Positions 41,633 to 49,471 of a DNA stretch of 64,000 bases are shown here, one piece after another. A model generated the notes under the pieces. That model saw only the letters and a list, made by a program, of their open reading frames with translations, searched no databases and was not told the DNA's origin. Each line of letters opens with the position of its first letter. The stretch's first letter is position 1. The translations under genes and the position numbers were made by a program. Source of the stretch: Selenomonadales bacterium (lineage in GTDB: Bacteria > Bacillota > Negativicutes > Sporomusales > UBA7701); contig JAHDOI010000038.1 of the NCBI GenBank assembly GCA_018434945.1, positions 20,502 to 84,501 on the forward strand. Reading direction: 5' to 3'.

Positions 41633-41636
41633 GGAA

Positions 41637-42281
41637 ATGTATCAAGACCGCCGCCACGCCGGCGAGACCCTCGCCGACGAACTGGCCGCCCGCAGGTACG
41701 AAGATATCCGCCTCTTTGCCGTGCCCCGGGGCGGCGTCATTGTCGCCGCTCCGGTCGCCGATCGTCTTGGCGTGGGCATCGACATCCTCGTCACCCGCAA
41801 GATCGGCCACCCCGCCAACCCCGAAGTAGCCATCGGCGCCGTAATGGCAGACGGCACCGCCGTCCTCGACGAAGAACTCATCCGCGCCTACGCCGTTCCC
41901 CAGGAATACCTCGACCGGGCCATCACCCGCGAATTCGCGGAAATCGAGCGCCGCATGATCGCCTACACCGGCAGCGCCGCCACCCCCGACATCGCCGGGC
42001 GGGCCGCCGTCATCGTCGACGACGGCATCGCCACCGGCTACACCATCCGCGCCGCCATCGCCTGGCTCAAAACCCTGGGGCCGGCGAAGATTGTCGTCGC
42101 CGTCCCCGTGGCCCCGCCGGAAACCGTCGCCGAAATCGCCGGCGACATCGACGAGATCGTCTGTCCCCTCCAGCCGGCCGCCTTCATGGCTGTCGGCCAG
42201 TACTACCGCGACTTCCCCCAGACCAGCGACGAAGAAGTGCTCGCCGTATTGCGATCAACAAATAAGTTAAGCCGTCCGTAG
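41637..42281 (+). CDS. Phosphoribosyltransferase-family protein
   Basis: A 214-residue type-I PRTase fold. The PRPP-binding motif AAVIVDDGIATGYTIRAAI lies near residue 125. The early segment RLFAVPRGGVIVAAPVA matches the ComF/Orf-type PRTases often annotated as putative phosphoribosyltransferase. The hood region (ILVTRKIGHPANPEVAIGAV) suggests the group found fused to or next to dienelactone hydrolases. The base substrate is unknown. GTGAGGAA precedes ATG 41637. Confidence 0.85.
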   Translation: MYQDRRHAGETLADELAARRYEDIRLFAVPRGGVIVAAPVADRLGVGIDILVTRKIGHPANPEVAIGAVMADGTAVLDEELIRAYAVPQEYLDRAITREFAEIERRMIAYTGSAATPDIAGRAAVIVDDGIATGYTIRAAIAWLKTLGPAKIVVAVPVAPPETVAEIAGDIDEIVCPLQPAAFMAVGQYYRDFPQTSDEEVLAVLRSTNKLSRP

Positions 42282-42286
42282 TCTGT

Positions 42287-42318
42287 AAAAGCCCGGTCAT
42301 ACGACCGGGTTTTATCCT
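42287..42318 (+). terminator. Terminator after the phosphoribosyltransferase gene
   Basis: AAAAGCCCGGTC/GACCGGGTTTT with loop ATAC, followed by ATCCTTT. Confidence 0.85.
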
Positions 42319-42381
42319 TTCAACTTGTCCTAACCGGCCCCATGCAGTATAATAATGCCCAAACGACACCCGGAGGTAGCC

Positions 42382-43200
42382 ATGTCCCTGCTCTACCACA
42401 GCAACATCTTCACAACCGTCACCAGGAGCTGCCCCGGTGAACTCCTTGCCCGCAGCACACTGCTGTCCACCGGCTGGGAAGCCACCGCCTCGATCAACGC
42501 CTTATCCGCCACCTTCGTCATCACCGACGCCTGCTGGGATATCTGCCGCTCGCCGGGCGGCGCCCATAACGGCGGCCGTGTCGTCCCGGCGCTCGCCGGC
42601 GTCGCCGCCGGCCTCGGCTCCGGCCCCGCTCTCCGCGCCGCCGCCAGGGACGAAGGCGACCTTCCCTACCGGCTGCTGGCGGAATGCGTAAAGGGCATCG
42701 TCCAGTCTGAAACCTACCTTTTCCGCGAACGGGGCTACCCCGACGCCGCAACATACGAAAAAAGCTGGAAAGAAAACTACACCGGCTCCTGCCGGCGCTA
42801 CAGTGACAGCACCCACCAAGGCCGCAGCTGGTACGAGCACGTCGCCGACCGCGCGTGGAGCGACTTCCTCTTCTCACGCGTAAAGACAGCCACCGTCACC
42901 GCCGGCGCCGACGGCGCCCTCCACATCGACGGCAGCTTCACCGACTCCTTCCACGGACTCGGCGCCCGCTTATCCGTCCTGGGCGGGGTTGTCACCGCCG
43001 CCCAAGGCGGATTCCTGCGAGCCCCTGACGATATCTGCACCGAATCGGCCGCCGCGCTCGCCGCGCTGGCCGGCGTGCCGCTAACCTCCCTCGGCCGCGA
43101 ACAGATCTTCCGCACGATCGGCGGGGAGCAGGGGTGTGTGCATATGGCGGACCTCATCACCCACATGCTCCAAACCTTTGCGGAAACCGGCCGCGGATAA
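42382..43200 (+). CDS. Hypothetical protein, weakly DUF2889-like
   Basis: A 272-residue soluble protein. Features are STGWEATASINALSATFVIT-like beta strands at the start, GSFTDSFHGLGARLSVLGG in the middle, and QGCVHMADLITHMLQTF at the end. The last block resembles the GC.HL.dL motif of DUF2889, but the rest does not match clearly. ATG 42382 has CGGAGG 5 bases upstream and is preferred to ATG 42355. Palindromic repeat copy E begins inside its last codons (43189) and includes the stop. Confidence 0.6.
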   Translation: MSLLYHSNIFTTVTRSCPGELLARSTLLSTGWEATASINALSATFVITDACWDICRSPGGAHNGGRVVPALAGVAAGLGSGPALRAAARDEGDLPYRLLAECVKGIVQSETYLFRERGYPDAATYEKSWKENYTGSCRRYSDSTHQGRSWYEHVADRAWSDFLFSRVKTATVTAGADGALHIDGSFTDSFHGLGARLSVLGGVVTAAQGGFLRAPDDICTESAAALAALAGVPLTSLGREQIFRTIGGEQGCVHMADLITHMLQTFAETGRG

Positions 43201-43310
43201 ACGCCCATCTGCGGCGTTGCTCCTCAGAGCGCTTGCTTGCGTACGCAACCAAGTACGCGGCGCGGCGCGCTCTTCCGGTGCGCCTTGCATCTGGGCATTT
43301 CTGCGCGGCC
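43189..43310. repeat. Dispersed palindromic repeat, copy E (overlaps the end of a gene)
   Basis: Outer arms GGCCGCG (43189-43195) and CGCGGCC (43304-43310) are complementary. Inside are CGCCCATCTGCGGCGTTGCTCC, a centre TGCGTACG..AAGTACGCG, and GGTGCGCCTTGCATCTGGGC. The left arm supplies the last residues and stop codon of the 42382 gene. Confidence 0.85.
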
Positions 43311-43340
43311 TTAGCCGATGCGCGAAAAGACCGTTACCCA

Positions 43341-43370
43341 GCCTGCCTCCCGGCAGGCTTTTTTCATTTC
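43341..43370 (+). terminator. Terminator after repeat copy E
   Basis: GCCTGCC/GGCAGGC with loop TCCC, followed by TTTTTTCATTTC. Confidence 0.85.
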
Positions 43371-43383
43371 ACAGTAAAAACAC

Positions 43384-43412
43384 TTGCAAAAACTACTAAT
43401 GCAAAATATAAT
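43384..43412 (+). promoter_or_regulatory. Promoter of the Lrp-LysE pair
   Basis: TTGCAA (43384-43389), 17-bp spacer, TATAAT (43407-43412). The likely start point near 43419 supports a downstream translation start at 43444. Confidence 0.65.
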
Positions 43413-43443
43413 ACAAATAAAACTTATGAAAAGAGTGAAAACT

Positions 43444-43902
43444 GTGCTAGATACCAACGATTCCAAAATAATCGCCGCCCTGATGGCCAACGCCCGCGCC
43501 ACCTGGGCTGAGCTCGGCGCCCTGCTCGGCCTGTCCGCCCCCGCCGCCGCCGACCGCGTCCGCAAACTCGAAGAACGCCGCGTCATCAAAGGCTACGCCG
43601 CCCTCGTCGATCCCGAAGCAATCGGCTGCGGCTTCGCCGCCTTCGTCGCCGTAACCCTGGAAAGGCCCGAGCACCGCGCCGCTTTCCTCGCGAAAGTCGC
43701 CGCCCTGCCGGAGATCCTCGAATGCCACCACGCCGCCGGCGACGACGACTACATCCTCAAAGCGCGCTGCGCCGGACCCCGCCACCTCGAGCGCCTCGTC
43801 AGCGACGAGTTAAAAGCCCTGCCCGGCCTCGTCCGGACCCGTACCACCGTCATCCTGTCCACCGTCAAAGAAACTCCCGTCCTGCCCCTGGGGCGCGGCT
43901 AG
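43444..43902 (+). CDS. Lrp/AsnC-family transcriptional regulator
   Basis: A 152-residue regulator. The N-terminal winged HTH (DSKIIAALMANARATWAELGALLGLSAP pattern, residues 4-50) is followed by the RAM effector domain (AFVAVTLERPEHRAAF, then ECHHAAGDDDYILKARC). It binds amino acids and DNA. GTG 43444 gives the usual family length; upstream starts at 43426 or 43384 lie at or before the transcript start. lysE follows 9 bp later, a classic regulator-exporter pair. Confidence 0.9.
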   Translation: MLDTNDSKIIAALMANARATWAELGALLGLSAPAAADRVRKLEERRVIKGYAALVDPEAIGCGFAAFVAVTLERPEHRAAFLAKVAALPEILECHHAAGDDDYILKARCAGPRHLERLVSDELKALPGLVRTRTTVILSTVKETPVLPLGRG

Positions 43903-43911
43903 GCGGGCGCC

Positions 43912-44523
43912 ATGACCACCGACCTCTTCCTCAAAGGCCTCGTGCTCGGCTTCTCCATAGCTGCTCCTGTCGGGCCCATCGGCGTGCTCTGCATCCGCCG
44001 CACCATCGCCGGCGGGCCTCTCCGCGGCATCGCCACCGGGCTCGGTACCGCCACCGCCGACGCCCTTTACGGGCTTGTCGCCGCCCTCGGCTTCACCGCC
44101 GCCGCCGCCCTCCTCGTAGACAATCAGACCCCCCTTCGCCTCGCCGGCGGCCTTTTCCTCTGCTACCTCGGCTGGGTAGCCTTCCGGACCCCGCCCGCTC
44201 TTCACGCGCCTGTCCGTCAGAGCGGCAGTCTCCCGGGCGACTACATAACCGCCTTTTTCCTGACCATCACCAACCCCCTCACCATCCTATCCTTCGCCGC
44301 CATATTAGCCGGCGCCGGCGTCGGCGGCGGGCAGGACAGCCGCGGCGCCGCCCTCGTCGTCCTCGGCGTCTTTGCCGGGTCGCTGCTGTGGTGGCTCCTC
44401 CTCAGCGGCGCCGCCGGCCTCCTCCGCGCCGGGCTGAGCCCCTCCCGGCTGGCGTGGATAAACAGGTTATCCGGTATCGTCATCGCCGCCTTCGGGCTTG
44501 CTTGCCTGATCAGCCTCCTTTAG
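43912..44523 (+). CDS. LysE-family amino-acid exporter
   Basis: A 203-residue membrane protein with about six hydrophobic helices. The family motif LGFSIAAPVGPIGVLCIRRT lies near residue 12, and TLTNPLTILSFAAILAGAG-like sequence is near 120. Proteins of this family export basic or neutral amino acids when the Lrp-type partner senses excess. The substrate cannot be read from the sequence. Confidence 0.9.
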   Translation: MTTDLFLKGLVLGFSIAAPVGPIGVLCIRRTIAGGPLRGIATGLGTATADALYGLVAALGFTAAAALLVDNQTPLRLAGGLFLCYLGWVAFRTPPALHAPVRQSGSLPGDYITAFFLTITNPLTILSFAAILAGAGVGGGQDSRGAALVVLGVFAGSLLWWLLLSGAAGLLRAGLSPSRLAWINRLSGIVIAAFGLACLISLL

Positions 44524-44584
44524 GCATCACCCTCCGGTCTTCCGGGCATACTAACCCATCAGCCGAACAAGGGAGGCCGCAAAC

Positions 44585-44887
44585 ATGCCCGAACTCGAAC
44601 AAATCCGCACCCGCATCGATGAACTTGCCAGGACGCTCAAACACCTGGCCGGGGAGAATAACGAAATCTGCGATGAACTCGTCGCAGGCGTCGCCGTCGG
44701 CGCCCGCCCCACAATCGCCGAGCTCGAGGAAGTGCGCGCCAAAGCCGAAGACATCAGGCGCGACCTTGCCGTAATAAAAAACAGAGGCCGGCTGGACCCC
44801 GAGGTCCGCGACCTCGAAAACAAGCTTGAACAGGTACTCAACCGCTATTACTGGCTCTGGCAAAAATGTAAGGAAAACATGGCATGA
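44585..44887 (+). CDS. Hypothetical coiled-coil protein
   Basis: A 100-residue, charged, largely alpha-helical protein (LEQIRTRIDELARTLKHLAG, then EVRDLENKLEQVLNRYYWLW) with heptad-like spacing. No family recognised, and no membrane segment. GGGAGG lies 8 bases before ATG 44585 and a terminator follows, which supports it as a real gene. Confidence 0.65.
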   Translation: MPELEQIRTRIDELARTLKHLAGENNEICDELVAGVAVGARPTIAELEEVRAKAEDIRRDLAVIKNRGRLDPEVRDLENKLEQVLNRYYWLWQKCKENMA

Positions 44888-44890
44888 CCA

Positions 44891-44919
44891 TAGCTCCCCC
44901 CGCCGGGGGGCTTTTTTAT
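44891..44919 (+). terminator. Terminator after the coiled-coil gene
   Basis: AGCTCCCCCC/GGGGGGCT-type stem with loop GCC, followed by TTTTTTATC. Confidence 0.8.
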
Positions 44920-45060
44920 CGGCGGCCAGTTGGCTGATCAGCGAAAATACCGGTCACAAGAAGGTAATTGCCGTAATTTGTAGAAAAAAATAATGAGATA
45001 TAATTGCTGCTAGCCGGCTCGTCGCCCAGCGCCGTTCCGGCATACTTGGAGGGGACCTGC

Positions 45061-48000
45061 TTGAGTACAATTCAGCGGGTAAGGCAGTTGGCTCTGCGTC
45101 TGTACGGATGGCTTCGGCCCGATTTGGCCGTTTTGCTGTTCGGCTTTTTTGTCTTGTGCGCCATCTGGGGCGGCACCTACTGGCAGATCGAGAAAGACCG
45201 CCAGGTCACCTATGCCGCCATCCGGCACGACGGCGACATTCTCAGCCGGACCTTCGAGGAACACGTCGTGAGAATACTGAAAACCTTTGACCAATACCTC
45301 ATGACTATGAAGGCCGATTACGAAGAGAATCAAACCGTCACCCCATACATACAAAAAGTCCTGCAATACTACTCCCGCGACCCGGCCATCAACCAAGCCT
45401 CGATCATCGACTCGCGCGGCGAAGCGATTGCCTATATTATCCGCGGCGCTCCCGACCTGTTCTTCAACACGACGCCCTACTTCCTCGCCCAGCAGGACTC
45501 CGTCAAAGACGAACTTTACATCGGCGAGCCCTTTATCGGGAGGGTCTCCGGAAAACCGACAATCGCTCTGACCCGCCGCATCGACAGGCCTGACGGGTCT
45601 TTCGGCGGCATCGCCTACCTCGCCATGAACGCCGACTACCTGTCCAGCTTCTATCAAAAGATGGGCCTGGGAGAGCAGTACGTCGTCAGGATCGTCGGCA
45701 CCGACCGGACGGTGCGCGCCAGCAGCACCGCCGGCGAAGTCGGCGTACGTATCGCGGGAAACACACTGTTCGACGAACTTGCCAAAAGTCCGGCCGGTTA
45801 CATCGAAACCAGCGGCAGCACATTCGGGCGGCCGGCGCTGATAAGCTACCGCCAGCTGCCCGATTACCCGCTCGTCGTCCTGGTGGGCGTATCCCAGGAT
45901 GTCCTTGCCCCCCTATATCAGCGGCGCAGCCTTTACCTCGGCGTCGCCTGGGCCGGGACCCTTTTTGTCATCTCTTACACCGCCGGGCTTGTCGCCCGCT
46001 CCCGCCGGCACCGCCTGAGCGAGGAGCGGTTCAGGAAGGTCGTCACCAACACGCCGGTCATCATCTACGCTCTCGACGGCCGGGGCCGTTTTACCCTCTC
46101 CGAAGGGCGCGGCCTCGGCAGGCTGGGTTTGCGTCCCGGTGAGGTGGTCGGCCAGTCGGCGTTCGAAATATACAAAGAACATCCGGACATCCTCGACGGC
46201 GTCCAGCGATCACTCGGCGGCGAGCGGGTCTTCTTCGACCATGTCGTCGACGGGGTCCACCTCGACAACCGCATGGTGCCCATTCTCGACGGCGCCGGGC
46301 GGGTTACGGGCGTTATCGGCGCCGCCATCGACATCACCGAGCAAAAGCAAGCCGAGGAGCGGCTCAGGGAAAACGAAGAGCGTTTGCAGGAAAGCTTCGA
46401 CGAACTGTTCGCGGCCCACGGGCAGCTTGTCGCCACCGAAGAAGAGCTGCGGCGGCAATATACCCTCGCCACCGAGCGGGAAGAAGCCATCGCCCGCCGC
46501 AACGCCGTCCTCGCCTCGCTCCACGAAGTCGCCGTCGGCCTCGTAAACCGGCTCGACCTCGACGAAGTGCTCAATACCATCGTGACGCAAGCCGCCGACC
46601 TTGTCGGCACGCCCCACGCCTTCCTCTGCCTTGTCGACGAAGAAGAGGGCGTATTCGAAACGAGAGTCGGCCGCGGCCTCTACGAAGGGCGCGTCGGCAA
46701 CAGAATCGCCCTTGCCGACGGGCTGGTGGGCAAAATCTACCGCAGCGGCGAAGTCTACCTTGTCGAAGACTACGCGAACTGGCCGGAAAGGCTGCCAGGG
46801 GTCTTTTTCGATCAATTCCAGAGTGTTGTGGACGTCCCGCTCAAAGAAGGCGGGCGGGTCATCGGCGTTGTCGGCCTCAGCCTTCTGGCCGGCGAACGGA
46901 AATTCACCGCCGACGATCTCGTCCTCCTCGGCCAGTTCGGCGAAGTGGCCGCCATCGCCCTCGTCAACGCCCGGCTGTACACCACCCTGTCGGCCGCCGA
47001 GCGCAAACTGCGGGACAGCCATGAAGACCTGACCTCCGCCCATGAAGAACTGCTTGCCACCGAGGAGGAACTCCGCCTGCGCTACGACGAAGTGCTGCGG
47101 GCCAACGAACAGATCTCGCGCCAGAACGTCCTCCTGTCCGTCGGGCAGCAGACAGTGCTGAGCGTTATCAACAAGCTCGACATGGATGAACTGCTGGTCG
47201 CCATCCTCACGCGGGTCGCCGCCATCACCGGTGTCGCCGACGCCTTCGTATCACTGCCGTCCGCCGACGGCGCAGGCCTGAACATAAAAGCCGGTCTTGG
47301 CCTATACGGCGGCGAATTCCCCACCATCGCTGTCGGCAAGGGCCTCATGGGCAAAGTATTCGTCACCGGCAAAACGGAAGTCGTCAACGACTACCAAACC
47401 TGGCCGGACAGGTTCACCAGCCCCATCGGCAGCAAAATCCACGCCCTCGTCGCCGCCCCTCTGCGCGACGGTCAAAAGATCGCCGGCGTTATAGGCCTGG
47501 CTCACTGCGCGCCCGGGAAGAAGTTCGACGCCGACCAGGTCAGCCTGCTCGAATACTTCTGCGAACTTGTCTCACTCGCCCTCGCCAACGCCGCCCTCCA
47601 TTCCTCCCTGCAGAGCGAGCTCGACGAGCGGCGGCAAAGCGAAACCACCCTCGGCGAAATCCTCGACAGCACCAACGACGCCATCCTCGTCAACGACCAG
47701 CAAGGCGGCATCGTCTGGGTTAACCGCCGCACCGTCGAAATGTTCGGCTACTCCGAAGACGAGCTTAAACAGCACGGCGCCGTTCTCATATCCACCCCCC
47801 GAAACTTCCCCGCCGCCGTCGACGCCATGCGCAGAGCGGTCAACGAAGGGCCGCAGCTCTATATACGCAACACCGTCACCAAGGGCGGGCAGAGGATCGC
47901 CGTGGAAGTTAGCGCCCGCCGGGCCACCATCGACGGCCAGGTGCGCTGCCTCACGGTAATGCGCGACATCACCGCCCGGCTGCAGGCCGAAACTGACCTT

Positions 48001-49389
48001 GCCAAATCCCAAGCCGAAAAACAGGCTGTCCTTGACGCCATCCCCGACCTCATGCTCATCTTCGACCGGGACGGCAACCTCCTCGACTACCGTAAGCCGG
48101 AAGGCGTCGAAACAAACATCGAAATCGGGCCGGAGATCATCGGCCGCAGCGTCGACAACCTGGTACCCGCCGAAGTCGCCGGCCAATACCGCCGCTGCAT
48201 CGCCCAGGCCATCGCCACCGGCAAGACCCAGTTCTACGAATACAATATCAATATCCGCGGCGCGCTCTGTTATCGCGACATGCGCTTCTCCAAAGTAAGC
48301 GATACGGTCGTCCTCGCCATGATGCGGGATATGACGGCCATCAAACACTCCGAAGCCCAGCTCGAATTCCTCAGCATGCACGACTCCCTCACCGGCGTCT
48401 ACAATCGTACATTCTTCGAAGACGCCATGCGCAAAGTCGCCTGGCAATATAAACGCGGCGTCGCCATCCTCGTCTGCGATGTCGACGGCCTCAAACTCAT
48501 CAACGACACCCTCGGCCACCGCGCCGGCGACGACCTCCTCCGCGTCGTCGCCTCCGGCCTCAGATCCATCGTCGCCGGCGACGACATCGTCGCTAGGATA
48601 GGCGGCGACGAATTCGCCGTCATCATCTACGCCCCCGACAAAGACAGGATCGAACACGCCCTCGCGGCGCTGGACCGATTCGTCCTCGACTACAACGACG
48701 AAAATCCCCAGCTGCCCCTCAGCCTCTCCATCGGCTGGGCGGCCGACTACGCGAGCGGCAAGCAAGCCGAGGAACTCTTCAAACTCGCCGACAACGACAT
48801 GTACCGCCAGAAGCTTCATCAGAGCCAAAGCATGCGCAGCTCCATCGTCCAGACCATGATGAGAGCCCTCGAAGAGCGCGACCATATTACCGAAGGCCAC
48901 GCCGACCGTATCCAGCACCTCGCCGAAAAACTCGGCCAACAGCTGGGCCTGCCGGGCGGCCGGCTCGCCGATATCCGTCTGCTGGCCAAATTCCACGACA
49001 TCGGCAAAGTAGGGATACCGGACAGCATCCTTAACAAGCCTGGCCGCCTCACCGACGAGGAGATGGCGATCATGCGGCGGCACTGCGAGATCGGCTACCG
49101 TATCGCCCGCGCCTCCTCCGAACTCGCCCCCATCGCCGAATGGATCCTAAAACACCAGGAATGGTGGAACGGTAAAGGCTACCCTCTCGGCATAACCGGC
49201 GAGGACATCCCGCTCGAATGCCGCATCCTCGCAATTGCCGACGCCTATGACGCCATGACCAGCAACCGCCCTTACCGCAACGCCCTCTCCCATGCCGACG
49301 CCATCGGCGAAATCGCCCGCTGCGCCGGCAGCCAATTCGACCCCCGCCTCGCCGAGTTGTTCATAAAAACATTTGACCCAAACGGTTGA
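45061..49389 (+). CDS. Giant membrane sensor: Cache-PAS-GAF-GAF-PAS-PAS-GGDEF-HD-GYP
   Basis: A 1442-residue inner-membrane signalling protein. TM1 (~21-41) and TM2 (~290-312) enclose an extracytoplasmic Cache domain (55-280). PAS (~320-430), GAF (~485-640), GAF (~693-847) and two PAS domains (~860-970 and 983-1093) follow, joined by HEEL-type coiled coils. The GGDEF domain (~1103-1260) keeps ARIGGDEFAVII. The HD-GYP domain (~1263-1440) keeps HDIGKVG and GKGYPLG, so synthesis and breakdown of c-di-GMP are both possible. The TTG start at 45061 has GGAGGGG 6 bases upstream; the frame runs open to 45004. A TATAAT at 44999 may be its -10. It is convergent with a paralogue. Confidence 0.9.
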   Translation: MSTIQRVRQLALRLYGWLRPDLAVLLFGFFVLCAIWGGTYWQIEKDRQVTYAAIRHDGDILSRTFEEHVVRILKTFDQYLMTMKADYEENQTVTPYIQKVLQYYSRDPAINQASIIDSRGEAIAYIIRGAPDLFFNTTPYFLAQQDSVKDELYIGEPFIGRVSGKPTIALTRRIDRPDGSFGGIAYLAMNADYLSSFYQKMGLGEQYVVRIVGTDRTVRASSTAGEVGVRIAGNTLFDELAKSPAGYIETSGSTFGRPALISYRQLPDYPLVVLVGVSQDVLAPLYQRRSLYLGVAWAGTLFVISYTAGLVARSRRHRLSEERFRKVVTNTPVIIYALDGRGRFTLSEGRGLGRLGLRPGEVVGQSAFEIYKEHPDILDGVQRSLGGERVFFDHVVDGVHLDNRMVPILDGAGRVTGVIGAAIDITEQKQAEERLRENEERLQESFDELFAAHGQLVATEEELRRQYTLATEREEAIARRNAVLASLHEVAVGLVNRLDLDEVLNTIVTQAADLVGTPHAFLCLVDEEEGVFETRVGRGLYEGRVGNRIALADGLVGKIYRSGEVYLVEDYANWPERLPGVFFDQFQSVVDVPLKEGGRVIGVVGLSLLAGERKFTADDLVLLGQFGEVAAIALVNARLYTTLSAAERKLRDSHEDLTSAHEELLATEEELRLRYDEVLRANEQISRQNVLLSVGQQTVLSVINKLDMDELLVAILTRVAAITGVADAFVSLPSADGAGLNIKAGLGLYGGEFPTIAVGKGLMGKVFVTGKTEVVNDYQTWPDRFTSPIGSKIHALVAAPLRDGQKIAGVIGLAHCAPGKKFDADQVSLLEYFCELVSLALANAALHSSLQSELDERRQSETTLGEILDSTNDAILVNDQQGGIVWVNRRTVEMFGYSEDELKQHGAVLISTPRNFPAAVDAMRRAVNEGPQLYIRNTVTKGGQRIAVEVSARRATIDGQVRCLTVMRDITARLQAETDLAKSQAEKQAVLDAIPDLMLIFDRDGNLLDYRKPEGVETNIEIGPEIIGRSVDNLVPAEVAGQYRRCIAQAIATGKTQFYEYNINIRGALCYRDMRFSKVSDTVVLAMMRDMTAIKHSEAQLEFLSMHDSLTGVYNRTFFEDAMRKVAWQYKRGVAILVCDVDGLKLINDTLGHRAGDDLLRVVASGLRSIVAGDDIVARIGGDEFAVIIYAPDKDRIEHALAALDRFVLDYNDENPQLPLSLSIGWAADYASGKQAEELFKLADNDMYRQKLHQSQSMRSSIVQTMMRALEERDHITEGHADRIQHLAEKLGQQLGLPGGRLADIRLLAKFHDIGKVGIPDSILNKPGRLTDEEMAIMRRHCEIGYRIARASSELAPIAEWILKHQEWWNGKGYPLGITGEDIPLECRILAIADAYDAMTSNRPYRNALSHADAIGEIARCAGSQFDPRLAELFIKTFDPNG

Positions 49390-49415
49390 CCGCCCCGGCG
49401 CCGCCAACCCGGATA

Positions 49416-49456
49416 AAAAGACTGCCGCAGGCCATCGGGCCGCGGCAGTTCTTTGT
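49416..49456. terminator. Bidirectional terminator between the two HD-GYP genes
   Basis: ACTGCCGC (49421-49428) pairs with GCGGCAGT (49442-49449), with an AAAAAG run before and TTCTTTG after. Confidence 0.75.
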
Positions 49457-49471
49457 TATTGCCGGATAAAA